Shown: piece after piece, positions 9,256 to 19,120 of the stretch
How positions within the stretch are numbered: position 1 is the stretch's first letter
Layout: every line of letters starts with the position of its first letter
From: Pseudozyma flocculosa PF-1
Taxonomy: Eukaryota > Basidiomycota > Ustilaginomycetes > Ustilaginales > Ustilaginaceae
DNA: 36,163 bases
Assembly (NCBI RefSeq): GCF_000417875.1
Contig: NW_006920893.1
Span: 98,698-134,860, forward strand
Reading direction: 5' to 3'
Notes under the pieces: generated by a model
What the model was told of the DNA's origin: nothing
The model's input: the letters and a program-made list of their open reading frames with translations, nothing else
Database searches by the model: none
Made by a program: the position numbers and the translations under genes

Positions 9256-10970
9256 ATGGCCAACTATGCGCTCTCGGCGCCCTCGAGGACGCCCTACACC
9301 GTCCTCAACCAGACCTTTCTGATCGACAACGCCTACGAAATCACAAAGGAGCTCGGCCAGGGCGCATACGGCTGCGTCGCTGCCGCCACACATCGCGGCA
9401 CCGGCGAGAGCGTCGCCATCAAGAAGATCACAAACGTCTTTACGAAACGCATCCTCACAAAGCGGGCGCTGCGCGAGATCAAGTGAGTTGCCGTGCTGGC
9501 CGCCGCACTGCCGCCGCCTGCCTGCCGCTGGCGAGGAGGGCCCTTCGCTGACGATGGATCCGTCCCGCTCCCGCTCTCTGCGAATCCACGGTCCGTCAGG
9601 CTCCTGCGCCACTTCCGCGGCCACAAGAACATCACCTGCCTCTACGACATGGATATCATCGACCCGACGAGCTTCAACGAAGTCTATCTGTACGAGGAGC
9701 TGATGGAGGCCGACCTGCACGCCATTGTGAGTCTCGCTCGTCAGGCGGCTGGATGCTCCACGTAGCTCGTCCCAGCCTCCCGGCCAGCCCGCCGCACTTG
9801 CCGCTGATCCGTTCTGGCTCCTCTCATTTCCCCCCCTTGCTCATCGCCTGCCCGTCCACCCGCAGATCCGGTCCGGACAGCCGCTCTCGGACGCCCACTT
9901 CCAGTCGTTCATCTACCAGACCCTCTGCGGGCTGCGCTACATCCACAGCGCCTCGGTGCTCCACCGCGACCTCAAGCCGGGCAACCTGCTGGTCAATGCC
10001 GACTGCGAGCTCAAGATCTGCGACTTTGGCCTGGCGCGCGGCTTCGAGACGGACCCGGAGCTGGCCAAGCAGGGCGCCGGCGGCTTCATGACCGAGTACG
10101 TCGCCACGCGCTGGTACCGAGCGCCGGAGATCATGCTCAGCTTCCAGAACTACACGACGGCCATCGACATCTGGTCGGTCGGGTGCATCCTGGCCGAGCT
10201 GCTCGGGGGCCGGCCCATCTTCAAGGGGAGAGACTACGTCGACCAGCTCAACCAGATCCTCCACTACCTCGGCACGCCCTCCGAGGAGACGCTGCGGCGG
10301 GTCGGGTCGCCGCGCGCGCAGGACTACATCCGCTCGCTGCCCTACCAGCCGCGGGTGCCCTTTGCGCGCCTCTACCCCAACGCCAACCCGCTGGCGCTCG
10401 ACCTGCTGGAAAAGATGCTCGAGTTCGACCCGGCCAAGCGCATCAGCTGCGAGGACGCGCTGCAGCACCCCTACCTGGCCGTGTGGCACGACCCGGCCGA
10501 CGAGCCGACGTGCCCGGTCAAGTTTGACTTTGGCTTCGAGACGGTCGACGACGTCGAGGGCATGAAGCGCCTCATCCTCGACGAGGTCAAGAGCTTCCGC
10601 CTCGAGGTGCGCCGCCAGGCACGCCAGGTGCAGCAGGCGCGGAGGCAGGACAGCCTGCCGATCCCGACGCGCGAAGAGATCCAGCGGTCGTCGCCCACCG
10701 AGGAGCACGGGCAGGGCCTGCTGGGCGCCAGCGGCGGGCTGGTCCAGGGCGGTACGACGACCGAGCAGGCCAGCGGCATGCTGAGCGACGCGCAGATCAT
10801 GGAGGATCCCGCCGGTGAGTCTCGACAGCAGAAGCAGGAGCCGGCGAGGGATGGTCTCGACTCGAGCGCGGAAGCTGACCGTGCCGCGTGCGCCACGTCC
10901 GCCACCTTTTCGCTCCTGCCTTCCTACAGAGAGCTTCGAGAGAGAGCTTCAGGGTCAACGAGCGGCGTGA
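9256..10970 (+). CDS. Cell-wall-integrity MAP kinase (Slt2/Mpk1 family)
   Basis: Terminal kinase of the Pkc1-Bck1-Mkk cascade, phosphorylating transcription factors during cell-wall stress (family knowledge). Exons 9256-9482, 9600-9726, 9866-10814 and a short last exon at 10930-10970; 447 residues. Visible: Gly-loop GQGAYG at 34-39, AIKK lysine K56, HRDLKPGN with D153, DFG at 171-173, and dual-phosphorylation T194-E195-Y196 inside [17 protein letters not shown]. The TEY motif with the long activation segment [16 protein letters not shown] is diagnostic for Slt2 rather than Fus3 or Hog1 (TGY) kinases. After the kinase fold there is a 100-residue tail rich in Gln, Arg and Ser, shorter than in yeast Slt2. 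The last intron has two possible acceptors; the alternative ends at 10980 with a different final 10 residues. The gene is tail to tail, under 200 bp, with its right neighbour. Confidence 0.95.
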
Positions 10971-11157
10971 GGAAGCGTGACCCCCTCTCGGACAGCCGCC
11001 GAGCGCAGGAACGCCCATCGACGGGCAGCATTGTGATGTTGACAAGGAAGCATTTGGGCCATAGAGAACGACGTCGGCGGCAATGCACAGCAGTAAAAAG
11101 AGCGAGATACGGCTGCTGCTCTGCGCGACGCCTGGCCCACTTCCGCTCTTCCGGCCC

Positions 11158-12402
11158 TCACTCGACGGCGCTGCCGCCCTGGATGAAGGACTGCATCTGC
11201 CAACCGTCGTGGGGCCGCTTTACGACGCCGGCCTTTTCGAGGACGTCGAGGGTGCTGCTGACGACCTGCTGGCTGACGGTCTGGGGCGTCGTGTTCTGGC
11301 CCTCTGTGATGGACGACGAGGGCGGGTTGGGCGTCTCTTCGCCGGCCCAGCGCACGCCGTCGAGCCAGGTGGCGACGTCGCCGGGCTTGTAGTCGTGGTG
11401 CTGTACGATCCAGTCCTTTGCCTGACCGCTCTGGCGCGTGTGCGGGTTGGCAAACTTGCGGATCTCGTCGGTGAGACGCCGCTGGAACTCGTCGAGGAGC
11501 TTGGACGAGGGGTGCGACGGGTCGAGGGCCGTGTTGAGCGAGGCGGCAATGGTCCACGAGGGCCAGGGCGTGGGTACGTTGCCAATGAAGCGGACCTCGC
11601 CCGAGTCGACGTAGGGCTTGGTCGTGTACCACTCCCACATAAAGGCGGCAGAGGTGTAGGGCGGTTTCTGGTTGACGCCGGCGCGGAGGTTGGCAAAGGT
11701 GTCGTTTACGAGAAACTCGATGTCGCGCACCTGGCCCTCGTCGTCGGTCCAGTTGTGCTGGAGCGCCATGACGGACGCCATGATCTGGGAGCCGCTGCCG
11801 ATGCGGCTGATGCCGATCTTTTGGCCGGCCAGATCCGAGATGGACTGGTACGCCGAGGCTGCCGGATCTGTGCCGGTGATGACGGCCCTGGGAGAGTGGC
11901 GGTGCAAGAGAGGCGAAGGATGAGGAGCAGGAGCCGAAGCGCGAGCGGGAAACAAGCAACGGGGGAAGAGTCAACGTGGAGTCGCTCGACGCTGAACGGA
12001 CCAGCGCGGTAGCAGCTCGTCTTGTGAAGCGATCGAGAGTGCTCACCAGTTGAGGCTGGTCCGGACATAGCTGCCGACGAGGCGGTAGTCTTGCCTGCCC
12101 TTTGCGATGCCGGCGATGAGGGCCTCTGTGAGGGCGACGGCGACGTCAATCTTCTGGCCGCCCTGCTGCGCGGCGTCGAGGCTGGTGAGCATCTGGCCCG
12201 TGCCGCTGGGCTGCAGCACGAGCTCGATGTTTTCCTTGCCCTGTCAGGTGCGCATCGAGGGATGGACGGGAGAGGAGAGTTAGCTGTTGGGTCGAGGGTG
12301 GACGAGGGTCGAGTGGAGCGCTGCGTTGCGCACCCATGGTGTGGCGCCGAGGTGGAGAAGGGGCGCGGCAAAGTGCTCGGGGACGTAGCCGACTCGAAGC
12401 AT
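11158..12402 (-). CDS. Ca3427-like periplasmic-binding-protein-fold (PBP2) protein
   Basis: Exons (transcript order) 12402-12334, 12240-12047 and 11887-11158; introns of 93 and 159 bp, phases 0 and 2; 330 residues. The N-terminus [15 protein letters not shown] is a beta-strand/helix typical of type-2 periplasmic binding proteins of the SsuA/THI5/NMT1 superfamily. Further fold segments are [29 protein letters not shown] and [19 protein letters not shown], the last being the inter-lobe strand and Gly/Ser-rich ligand loop. It matches my memory of the fungal Ca3427-like group, whose ligand and role are unknown. There is no signal peptide or membrane segment, so it should be cytosolic or organellar and not a transporter receptor. 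The fold is bacterial in flavour but the gene carries ordinary fungal introns. A thiamine-pyrimidine synthase (THI5) role is possible but less likely because I cannot find THI5's cysteine cluster. Confidence 0.8.
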
Positions 12403-12776
12403 GGCTGAAAGCTGAGCGGGGCGTGGTGGCGGTGAGGGTGGTGAGGAAAGAGGGAAGAGGAGGTGGAAGAGGCAGCCGAAGCAAGGCAGTGGGACCATGA
12501 CGAGCGCCGTTCGTGACAAAGTTCGGGTGTCGGAGGCAGGCGGCCATCGTGGTCGGACCATCACCGAGGCCAGGCAGAGGAGGGCCACAGGGGCCACGCC
12601 TGGGTCGACCAACTCAGAGCGCCCAGCTCAGACGCCGACCGGCACCTCTCTCTCTCCCTGACTCTTTGGCCCCCTCGCAATCACCACCACTACCTCCTCC
12701 TCCACCGGCTCCACCGACATCGACTTTGCATTATCCACAACCTCACCACTTACCCACGCAGCCCCTGCCTCTTACC
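12403..12776. promoter_or_regulatory. Bidirectional promoter between PBP2-fold gene and capping protein alpha
   Basis: A 374 bp divergent gap, the shortest head-to-head spacing in the window. The right half is CT-rich leader DNA for the capping protein gene. No TATA-like box stands out, so both promoters are probably TATA-less. Confidence 0.5.
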
Positions 12777-14266
12777 ATGCCCTCCGATCGCCTCTCGGCC
12801 GCCGCGCGCCTCCTGGTCCAGGCACCACCGGGCCAGGTCTCGCAGGTCTACCACGACCTGCGCGGAATCCTCCTCGACCCAGAGGCGGGCGCCGACGACG
12901 GCCAGACAATCGACGACGCGCAGATCAAGCACATGGCCCTCGTCGCCCTCGAGGAGTACAACACCTCGCAGCTCATCCCCGTCGCCATCGACGAGGCCGC
13001 AAAGGACCACGTCATCATCTGCCAGGCCGCCCAGATCCCCTCTTCCACCGACACCGCCACCAAGCGATACGCACACCCGAGGGCCAAGAAGAGCTTTGCG
13101 TTTGACCACATGGCTCGGGTGCGTCGGGTTTGTCAGACCAGGGCGGTCAAGTAGCACGCAGAAGCTCAAACACGTCGACCCTGCCCCCCGTATCCTCCTC
13201 CTTCTTCCCACCACCACTTCCCTCCTCACACAGACTGCGAGCGACATCCAGGATCTGCCCGTCGACGAAGACGCCGAGCCGCTGCGGTGAGCCAATGCCT
13301 GTCTCGGCTCTGCTGCAGCAGTCACCCCCTAGCGGCAAGCTGATCAGTGTCCCACCAATCTCGTGCCCCCAACACCCCTCCAGCGCGGCCCTCGACGCCG
13401 CCCTGCAGAACTACGTGGCGGACCGGTACAACTCGGGCGTCAGCTCCGTCTTTGCCGTCAGCAACGTACCCTACAAGCCCGCCGCCCCTACCGCCGCCGC
13501 TAGCAGCGACGCGCAGCAGCAGCAGCACGAGGAGGCCGCCAAGGTCGACGCCGAAGACCCCGCCGTGCCGACCGCAGCAGCTGCGGCGAACGAAGACGCA
13601 GAGACCGAGGGTGCAGAGAAGAAGGGCGACGGCAGCCCAAACCAGGAGGGAGATGCTACCGCGGCCGACGATGACGGCGACAATGTCAAGGACGACCCCG
13701 TCGAGGCCGCCGCGGCTTCCGAGGCCGTCTCGTCCGACTCCACGTCGCCCACAGCCGCTGCCGCCGAGGAGGCACGAGATGCGAGCGAGCAACAGCAGCC
13801 GCAGGAGCAGGAGCCGGAGACGACGCCGCGCCAGATCAAGTACACGTTCCACCACGTGGGCAACAAGTACCACCTATCCAACTTCTGGTCGGGGCGCTGG
13901 CGGGCGTCGTACACGCTCGACGTCGAGGCGGCGACGCTGACGTCGAGCCTGCAGGTGCAGGTGCACTACTTTGAAAACGGCAACGTGCAGCTCAACGCGT
14001 CCAAGCCCAAGACGTTTCACCTCGACCAGTCCTCGCTTGCGGGTGAGGGCTCGGAATCGGAGCATGTCAAGAGGGTGGCCGAGCACGTCGTCAAGCTCGT
14101 CGAGAGGCACGAGGACGACTACCAGTCCCTGCTCGAGGAGACGTACGAGGATCTCGGCGAAAAGGCCTTCAAGGCGCTCCGGAGGCAGCTGCCCCTCACC
14201 AAAAACAAGATCGACTGGAACCAGCTCATGAACTACCGCCTCGGCGCCGAACTCGCCAGGCAGTAG
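12777..14266 (+). CDS. F-actin-capping protein subunit alpha
   Basis: Forms the alpha/beta heterodimer that caps actin barbed ends at cortical patches. Exons 12777-13118, 13234-13286 and 13384-14266; introns of 115 and 97 bp, phases 0 and 2; 425 residues. The N-terminal stretch ARLLVQAPPGQVSQVYHDLR and QIKHMALVALEEYNTSQLIPV fit the alpha subunit. So does the core signature YHLSNFWSGRWRASY, which corresponds to the F-W-[NS]-G-R-W-R-S family hallmark. The C-terminal amphipathic tail (KNKIDWNQLMNYRLGAELARQ region) is the actin-binding tentacle. Usual length is about 260-290 residues; the surplus is one block, residues about 164-278, made almost only of Ala, Glu, Asp, Gln, Ser and Thr, inserted between SSVFAVSNVPYKP and IKYTFHHVGNKYH. 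The insert is in frame and stop-free; an unrecognised intron there cannot be excluded. Confidence 0.93.
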
Positions 14267-14509
14267 ACCCGCCTCCCTGCGCCGTTTCATCGCTCGGGCG
14301 ATGGCCGATGCGGCGAGCCCCTCGCCAGCCGAGAGGGCGGCTTTCTGAGTCGAAGCGGACGTAGATGTGGACGTGGGAATGAATGTCGTCGATGGATGGA
14401 TGGTACCGGCACATAATCTTACAACAGGAACGAGAATGCGAGTCTAGAGTGGGCGGTGCGAGGGAGGAAGACGTAGGAAGGAGGGAGCGAGGAACTTAGC
14501 CCCCGGTCT

Positions 14510-16303
14510 CTAGGCCCACTGCTGCTTGCGGAGGCCCTTGACCCATGCGTCGTTGCGGATGAGTTCGGCGGCGCGCTCGGCGACCATGAGGATGGTGAGC
14601 ATGGGGTTGATGGTGGGCAGCGTGGGGAGGACGCTGGCGTCGCAGACGCGGAGGCCCTTGAGGCCGACGACGGACAGGTCGCGCTGGTCGACGACGACGC
14701 TGTCGTCGGAGCCGCTGCCGCCAAAGCGGGGCGAGGGGGTGCCCATGCGGCACGTTCCGGCCGGGTGGTAGACGGTGTGTGCGACCTTGCGGGCGTACTC
14801 TCCGATTTCCTCGTCGGTCTGCACCTTTGGTCCGGGGGCGACTTCCTCGACGAGGTGCTGCTTAAAGGGCGCCTGCTGTGCGATCCTGCGGGCCCACTTG
14901 ATGCCCTCGATGAGGATGCGCTCGTCGTAGTTGTTGGCGTCCTCAAAGTACTTGAAGTCGAGCAGCGGCTTGTCGCGCGGGTCGGCCGAGGCCAGCGACA
15001 CCTTGCCGCGCGCCTGGGAGCGGCAGATGTTGGGCGTCATGCAGATGGCGTGCGGCGGGCGGCGGTAGCCCTCGCGCTCCGTGTTGTCGGCAAAGGGCAC
15101 CTGGTAGATGTGGAACATGAGGTCCGGGCCCGGGTGCGGGAACGGCTCGGCGTTGGGCGGCAGCACGCGCAGGAAGAGGCCCGCGTCCGACGACATGACC
15201 GTCTCCGGGGGCGTGTCGCGCGTCTCCCACATGATGATGCTCTCCGGGTGGTCGGTCAGGTTGAGGCCCACGCCGGGCACGTCGAGCTTGCACGGCAGCC
15301 CGAGCCGCTCCAGGTCGCCGCGCGGGCCGATGCCCGAGTGGAGCAGCAGGCGCGGCGTGTCGATGGCGCCGGCGCACAGGATGACTTCGCGGCGCGCCGT
15401 CAGCGTGCGCTTGAGGCCGTGCTTGGTGACAACGTCGACGCCGCGGATGCGGCTGGCGTCGGCCTTGTCAAAGTCGAGGCCCGTGGCCCACGTCTCGAGG
15501 AAGAGGTGCAGGTTGTGGCGGCGGTTGGGGCCGTGGGGCATGATGGGGTGGAGGTAGGCGACCGAGGCGCTGGAGCGCTTGCCGTCGTAGGGGTCGTAGG
15601 CGATGTCAAAGAAGCCGACGGCCTTCTGGAAGCCGCCGCGGTGCACAATCTGGGCGTTGAGGTCCTCGATGACGGGGGCGCCCGTGGCGGCCGAGCAGGC
15701 GTCGACCCAGTCGCGCGCCACCTGGTTGCGGTTCTGGGGCGCGACGGGGACAATGTTCATCTTGAGGCGGTCGCCGTAGGGCTGGACCGTGGCGGCCTTC
15801 CAGTCCGGGCAGCCGTAGTTGTCGGCCCAGTCGTCGAGGTCGGCGTTAAAGGGGCGGAACGAGATGAGGGTGTTGTGCGACGAGCAGCCGCCGAGGACCT
15901 TTGCGCGCGAGTGGCGGATGTGCGAGTTGCCGCGCGGCTGCTCGACGGTGGGGTAGTCGTAGTCGAGCTCCGAGCCGAGCATCTCGAGCCAGCGCTTGAG
16001 GTCGAGGACGACGTCGCGCCCCACGTCCGACGGGCCGCCCTCGATGACGGCCACGCTCACGTCGCGGTCCTCGGTGAGGCGGTTGGCGAGCACGGCGCCG
16101 GCCGTGCCGCCGCCCACGATGACATAGTCAAACTCGGTGTTGCCCGAAGGAAGCAGGTGCGAGGCGAGCGACGCAAGACGCTCGCGGGCCGTGGGCGCCG
16201 ACGACGACGATGACGACGACGAAGCCGAGGGAGCCGGGTCAGTGGTCGTCTGGCCCTGGACCGGGTCCGTGTCCGGGCGAGCGGGGTTGGGCTTGGGAGT
16301 CAT
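14510..16303 (-). CDS. GMC (glucose-methanol-choline) family FAD-dependent oxidoreductase, choline dehydrogenase-like
   Basis: Single exon, 597 residues. FDYVIVGGGTAGAVLANRL at about 58-76 is the FAD dinucleotide loop (GGGTAG at 64-69), with the ribose-binding acidic end at IEGG. VLGGCSSHNTLISFR is GMC signature 1 and GAIDTPRLLLHSGIG is signature 2. The catalytic His is H513 in YHPAGTCRMG and the partner is N566 in PTINPMLT, the His/Asn pair used by choline oxidase and dehydrogenase rather than the His/His of glucose oxidase. Spacing between them is about ten residues longer than in glucose oxidase. The N-terminal 55 residues are Pro/Ser/Thr-rich with no hydrophobic core, so it is probably not secreted. 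It oxidises an alcohol with FAD; the substrate is unknown. A TATA box lies 125 bp upstream. Confidence 0.92.
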   Translation of the reverse strand: MTPKPNPARPDTDPVQGQTTTDPAPSASSSSSSSSAPTARERLASLASHLLPSGNTEFDYVIVGGGTAGAVLANRLTEDRDVSVAVIEGGPSDVGRDVVLDLKRWLEMLGSELDYDYPTVEQPRGNSHIRHSRAKVLGGCSSHNTLISFRPFNADLDDWADNYGCPDWKAATVQPYGDRLKMNIVPVAPQNRNQVARDWVDACSAATGAPVIEDLNAQIVHRGGFQKAVGFFDIAYDPYDGKRSSASVAYLHPIMPHGPNRRHNLHLFLETWATGLDFDKADASRIRGVDVVTKHGLKRTLTARREVILCAGAIDTPRLLLHSGIGPRGDLERLGLPCKLDVPGVGLNLTDHPESIIMWETRDTPPETVMSSDAGLFLRVLPPNAEPFPHPGPDLMFHIYQVPFADNTEREGYRRPPHAICMTPNICRSQARGKVSLASADPRDKPLLDFKYFEDANNYDERILIEGIKWARRIAQQAPFKQHLVEEVAPGPKVQTDEEIGEYARKVAHTVYHPAGTCRMGTPSPRFGGSGSDDSVVVDQRDLSVVGLKGLRVCDASVLPTLPTINPMLTILMVAERAAELIRNDAWVKGLRKQQWA

Positions 16304-16427
16304 GATGGGGCGACAGCGGCAGCGGGGTGAGGGAGGAGGGAGGAAGGAGGAGGGAAGTCGGGATGGCTAGGATGGAGGGGATCGTGGGGGAGGGGAAGCA
16401 GAGACGGATGAGGAGGAGGCTGTGATG

Positions 16428-16433
16428 CTTATA
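16428..16433 (-). promoter_or_regulatory. Putative TATA box (TATAAG) of the GMC oxidoreductase gene
   Basis: On the minus strand the sequence reads GATATAAGCAT, about 125 bp before the start codon. It is an isolated AT-rich word of the same TATAAG form as at the L-arabinitol dehydrogenase promoter. Confidence 0.55.
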
Positions 16434-16869
16434 TCTGTCTGTGCCATGGCGAGGCCAGCCTGGTGAGCGCCTGCTGGGGGATCAAAGTTCGACGAGGCAG
16501 AAGATGGCCCGCTGCTAGCCTCCTCTTGGTGTCGTCGGCGGCGGAGGCGGATCGACGGGCGGGGGGCGGCGGCGAGAGGCAGGTAGGTACGGGCTGCGAG
16601 ATGGCTGGCCGGAGTAGCGTCGAAGCGTACTGTACCGAGCGGTGCCGTACCGGAGCCATGCGTGCATCCAGAGATGAGCCGGGGTGGATCGCCCTTGATT
16701 CCAAGGTTGGCCCCTACGCACCGAACCGAAAGGCCCGACCGGTGGGCGGCCACCAGACAGGCCAGCGGGCGCAGCGAGGGCCAAGAAGGCTGCGCCGTCC
16801 CCAGATGGCGTGCAAGCAGGGTAAGGGCCGCCAGAGAGGCAAGCAGGGCAGCAGGGGGGCGTCCTAAAT

Positions 16870-17095
16870 TTTTTTCAGAAGCCAGCCAGGCAGGCCAGGG
16901 TCAAGCATATGCATGCTGGCCTACCCGCGGGTCAACCTAGCCCGCCTGTCGACACCAGCCAGGCAGGGCCAAGCAAGCGCGCCCGACACCCGGTCCCGGT
17001 GCCGCGCGGGCCTCAGCCGTGGGACAGGCCTAGGGCCAAGCAAGCAGGCAGGGTCTCGTTCTGGTCACCGGACAAGCACGCGGTGCGTTGACAGC
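16870..17095. repeat. Cluster of GCCAGGCAGG / AAGCAAGC degenerate repeats
   Basis: Degenerate, non-tandem copies of CAGCCAGGCAGG (for example near 16880 and 16957), AGCAAGC and AAGCAAGCAGGCAGG (near 17038). They belong to the same word family seen at 8537-8564, 20435-20511 and 27661-27690. Confidence 0.5.
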
Positions 17096-17454
17096 CAGGC
17101 TAGGCCCCCCCAACGTACGGCTGCCATAAGCGGCGAGATGACGAACGGCCAGCGCAGGATTTGGCACGCCGCCGAGGCTGACCCTGCCTGCCTGCTTCTC
17201 TCCACCTGCCTGCATGCCGGTACCGGTCCTCCGTCTCGATCTCGTCTGGCGCCCGCGGGTGGGCACAGTTGGGCCACGGCTTCAGGCAAAGGAAATCGCC
17301 GCACACACGAGTTGAACCGCGGCACGCTCCCCATCTTGCTTGCCTCCTCGTCTCGTACGGCTGGACCAGACGATATGATAAGATAAGATCGTCTCGGCGG
17401 CACCGCCATCCATTTGGTCACCGTCTTCGGTCCACTTCCCGGCACTCGCCGACG

Positions 17455-18815
17455 TCAATCGCTGAGCGGTGGTCGACTGGTCGGCGTGATCCGCTTGCTT
17501 CCGCCGTATCCCCCCGCTCCCACCCCTGCCTCTCCCAGTCCGCCTCCAACATTCAGGGCCGGCACGTCGCTGGCGTGCCCCTGCTGCGCCAGCAGCGTCG
17601 GGCTGCGCATGCTGTCCACCGTCGCCTTGACGCTGCTGATCGTGAAGCCCAGGTGCGTCTTGGGGCCCTCGCCGTCTTCGACCGGATCGAAGGACTGTAC
17701 CGTCACGCCCGGTACCTGGATGAGTTCGTCGTCGTCGTCGCCTTCCTTGCCGTCGCCAGAACTCGAATTCGGTTGCAGCTGGTGCGCCAGGCCTGCCGTG
17801 TTGCTTTTGCTGCTGCTGCTGCTGCCGCCGCCGCCGCCGCCGCCGCCTCGCAGCCAGGCCGGTTGGTACGAGCGAAGGGCGGGCGCCATCGACGGTGCGA
17901 GAATGACCTCGGGAGCGGGCACGGCGCGCAAGGGCTTCAAACCCCCCGAACCGCCGCCGTCTTGAGCTTCAGCTCGAACGTCGTCTTGGCTCGCGCTACC
18001 CCAGTCAGTGGGCTGGTGGCTCTCGATGTGGCGCTGCGTGTCGCGCAGCTCGCCCAGCGCGCGCATCAGGTCGTCGGCCAGGGTATCGCGGTTCGGCGGG
18101 TCCTCGCGGATCGGCTCCCAGCCCACCGGCGGGCTCCCCGGCGGACTAATGAGGAAGTTTTTGTCCGTCGTCGGCACGCTCAGCGTCGACGCCTCGGCCT
18201 CGTCCGAGGATACCGCGGGCCCGTACACGGCGCGCAGTATCGAGCTGAGGCAACACAGCGGAGGCGGACAAAGGGGGACGATGCCGAGGAAACGAACGGC
18301 AGGTGGTCAGTAGTCGCTCGTGTCGCTCGCTTGACCGTGTTGCCTGTGCGCTGCAGCACTCACTCGTCGGCCTGCGCCCGCGCATCCTCGTCAACCCTCA
18401 GCGGCCCATCCGGCCCTTCGGACACCGCCCCGTCATCCTGACCAGTCTCCTCGAACGGCAAGAGCAGGCGGTCCAGCCCGCCCTTTGCCAGCCTGGCGCC
18501 CTCGACTTCCTCAAACACGACCACCGCCCGGCCCACGGTCGGCATCGGGATCCAGCGCACCAGCGTCCCGTAGGCGTTGAGCAGCGAGAGGAGCGCCGAG
18601 CAGATCGACGGAACGAAAAACTCGACGGGCAGGTTGCGCAGGATCAGCGTGTTGGTCGGCTCCCCCTCGGCATCTTCGAGGCCGCCGCTCGTCGTCATCG
18701 TCGAGGCCAGCGCCGAGACCGCGTCGACAAGATCGCGCCGGGTCGCCCCGTCACGCTCGTCGTCGTCGTCGTCGTCGTCGTAGTCCTCTCCGTCCTCGGA
18801 ATCCGGCCAGACCAT
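17455..18815 (-). CDS. Calcipressin (regulator of calcineurin, RCAN/Rcn1 family)
   Basis: Binds and modulates the calcium-dependent phosphatase calcineurin. Exons (transcript order) 18815-18364 and 18244-17455; 119 bp phase-2 intron; 413 residues. An RRM-like domain starts at NTLILRNLPVEFF and runs through VGRAVVVFEEVEGARLA. The calcipressin signature FLISPPGSPPVGWEP lies at 181-195; this is the conserved Ser-Pro repeat phosphorylated in relatives. PGVTVQ at 329-334 fits the PxIxIT calcineurin-docking consensus. Between them are Gly8 and Ser5 runs (near 284-296), and near the N-terminus a run of seven Asp. I prefer the ATG at 18815 (G at -3 and +4). An in-frame ATG at 18908 would add 31 residues, but the bases between look like a pyrimidine-rich leader. 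It is closely followed upstream by the pICln stop codon on the same strand. Confidence 0.9.
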
Positions 18816-19120
18816 GACTGAATCGAGGTGCGCGAGCTTCTTCTGTTGTTGGCCGAGTGACGAGGTGCAGAGGTGGGCAGGCAGGGACGGGTCGGGAAGG
18901 AAGCACATGGCATTGCGGAGTCGAGGTCGAGGTCAGCAAGCGTGCTACAGTGCCTTGGTTGTAGAGTGTCACAGCCGCCCACGCGTATCCGCTTGGTGTG
19001 CCGCCCCTCATGCATGCGGCTTGCCTCCACCGATGGCCCGTCCCGCACCACAGTCCAGGCTGCTCACATTCGTCTAGCCCTCCGCATCCTCTATTCCCTC
19101 GAACAGGCGAGGCCTCGGGC
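18816..19120. other. Short gap holding the calcipressin promoter and leader
   Basis: Only 305 bp separate the pICln stop from the preferred calcipressin start, same strand. On the minus strand the last 90 bases are pyrimidine-rich, consistent with a leader. No other gene. Confidence 0.5.

Larger units (their letters stand above)
16304..17454. other. Intergenic region upstream of the GMC gene and downstream of calcipressin
   Basis: The left part is the GMC promoter. 16870-17100 is packed with CAGCCAGGCAGG, AAGCAAGC and AGGCC words. The right part is the calcipressin 3' flank. I see no gene; stop-free stretches here have composition typical of random GC-rich DNA. Confidence 0.55.

Noticed and set aside
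14765..16213. 482-codon open frame on the + strand, antisense to the GMC gene
   Set aside because: Val/Ala/Asp/Arg-rich shadow of a well-supported GMC oxidoreductase; no motif of its own.
17810..17850. (GCT)n(GCC)n microsatellite
   Set aside because: It is coding sequence of calcipressin (Ser and Gly runs), not an intergenic repeat, so it is described in that gene entry.
9256..18815. Functional clustering of cell-wall MAP kinase and calcineurin regulator
   Set aside because: The two stress pathways do cross-talk in fungi, but the genes are about 7 kb apart with unrelated genes between them and no shared promoter.
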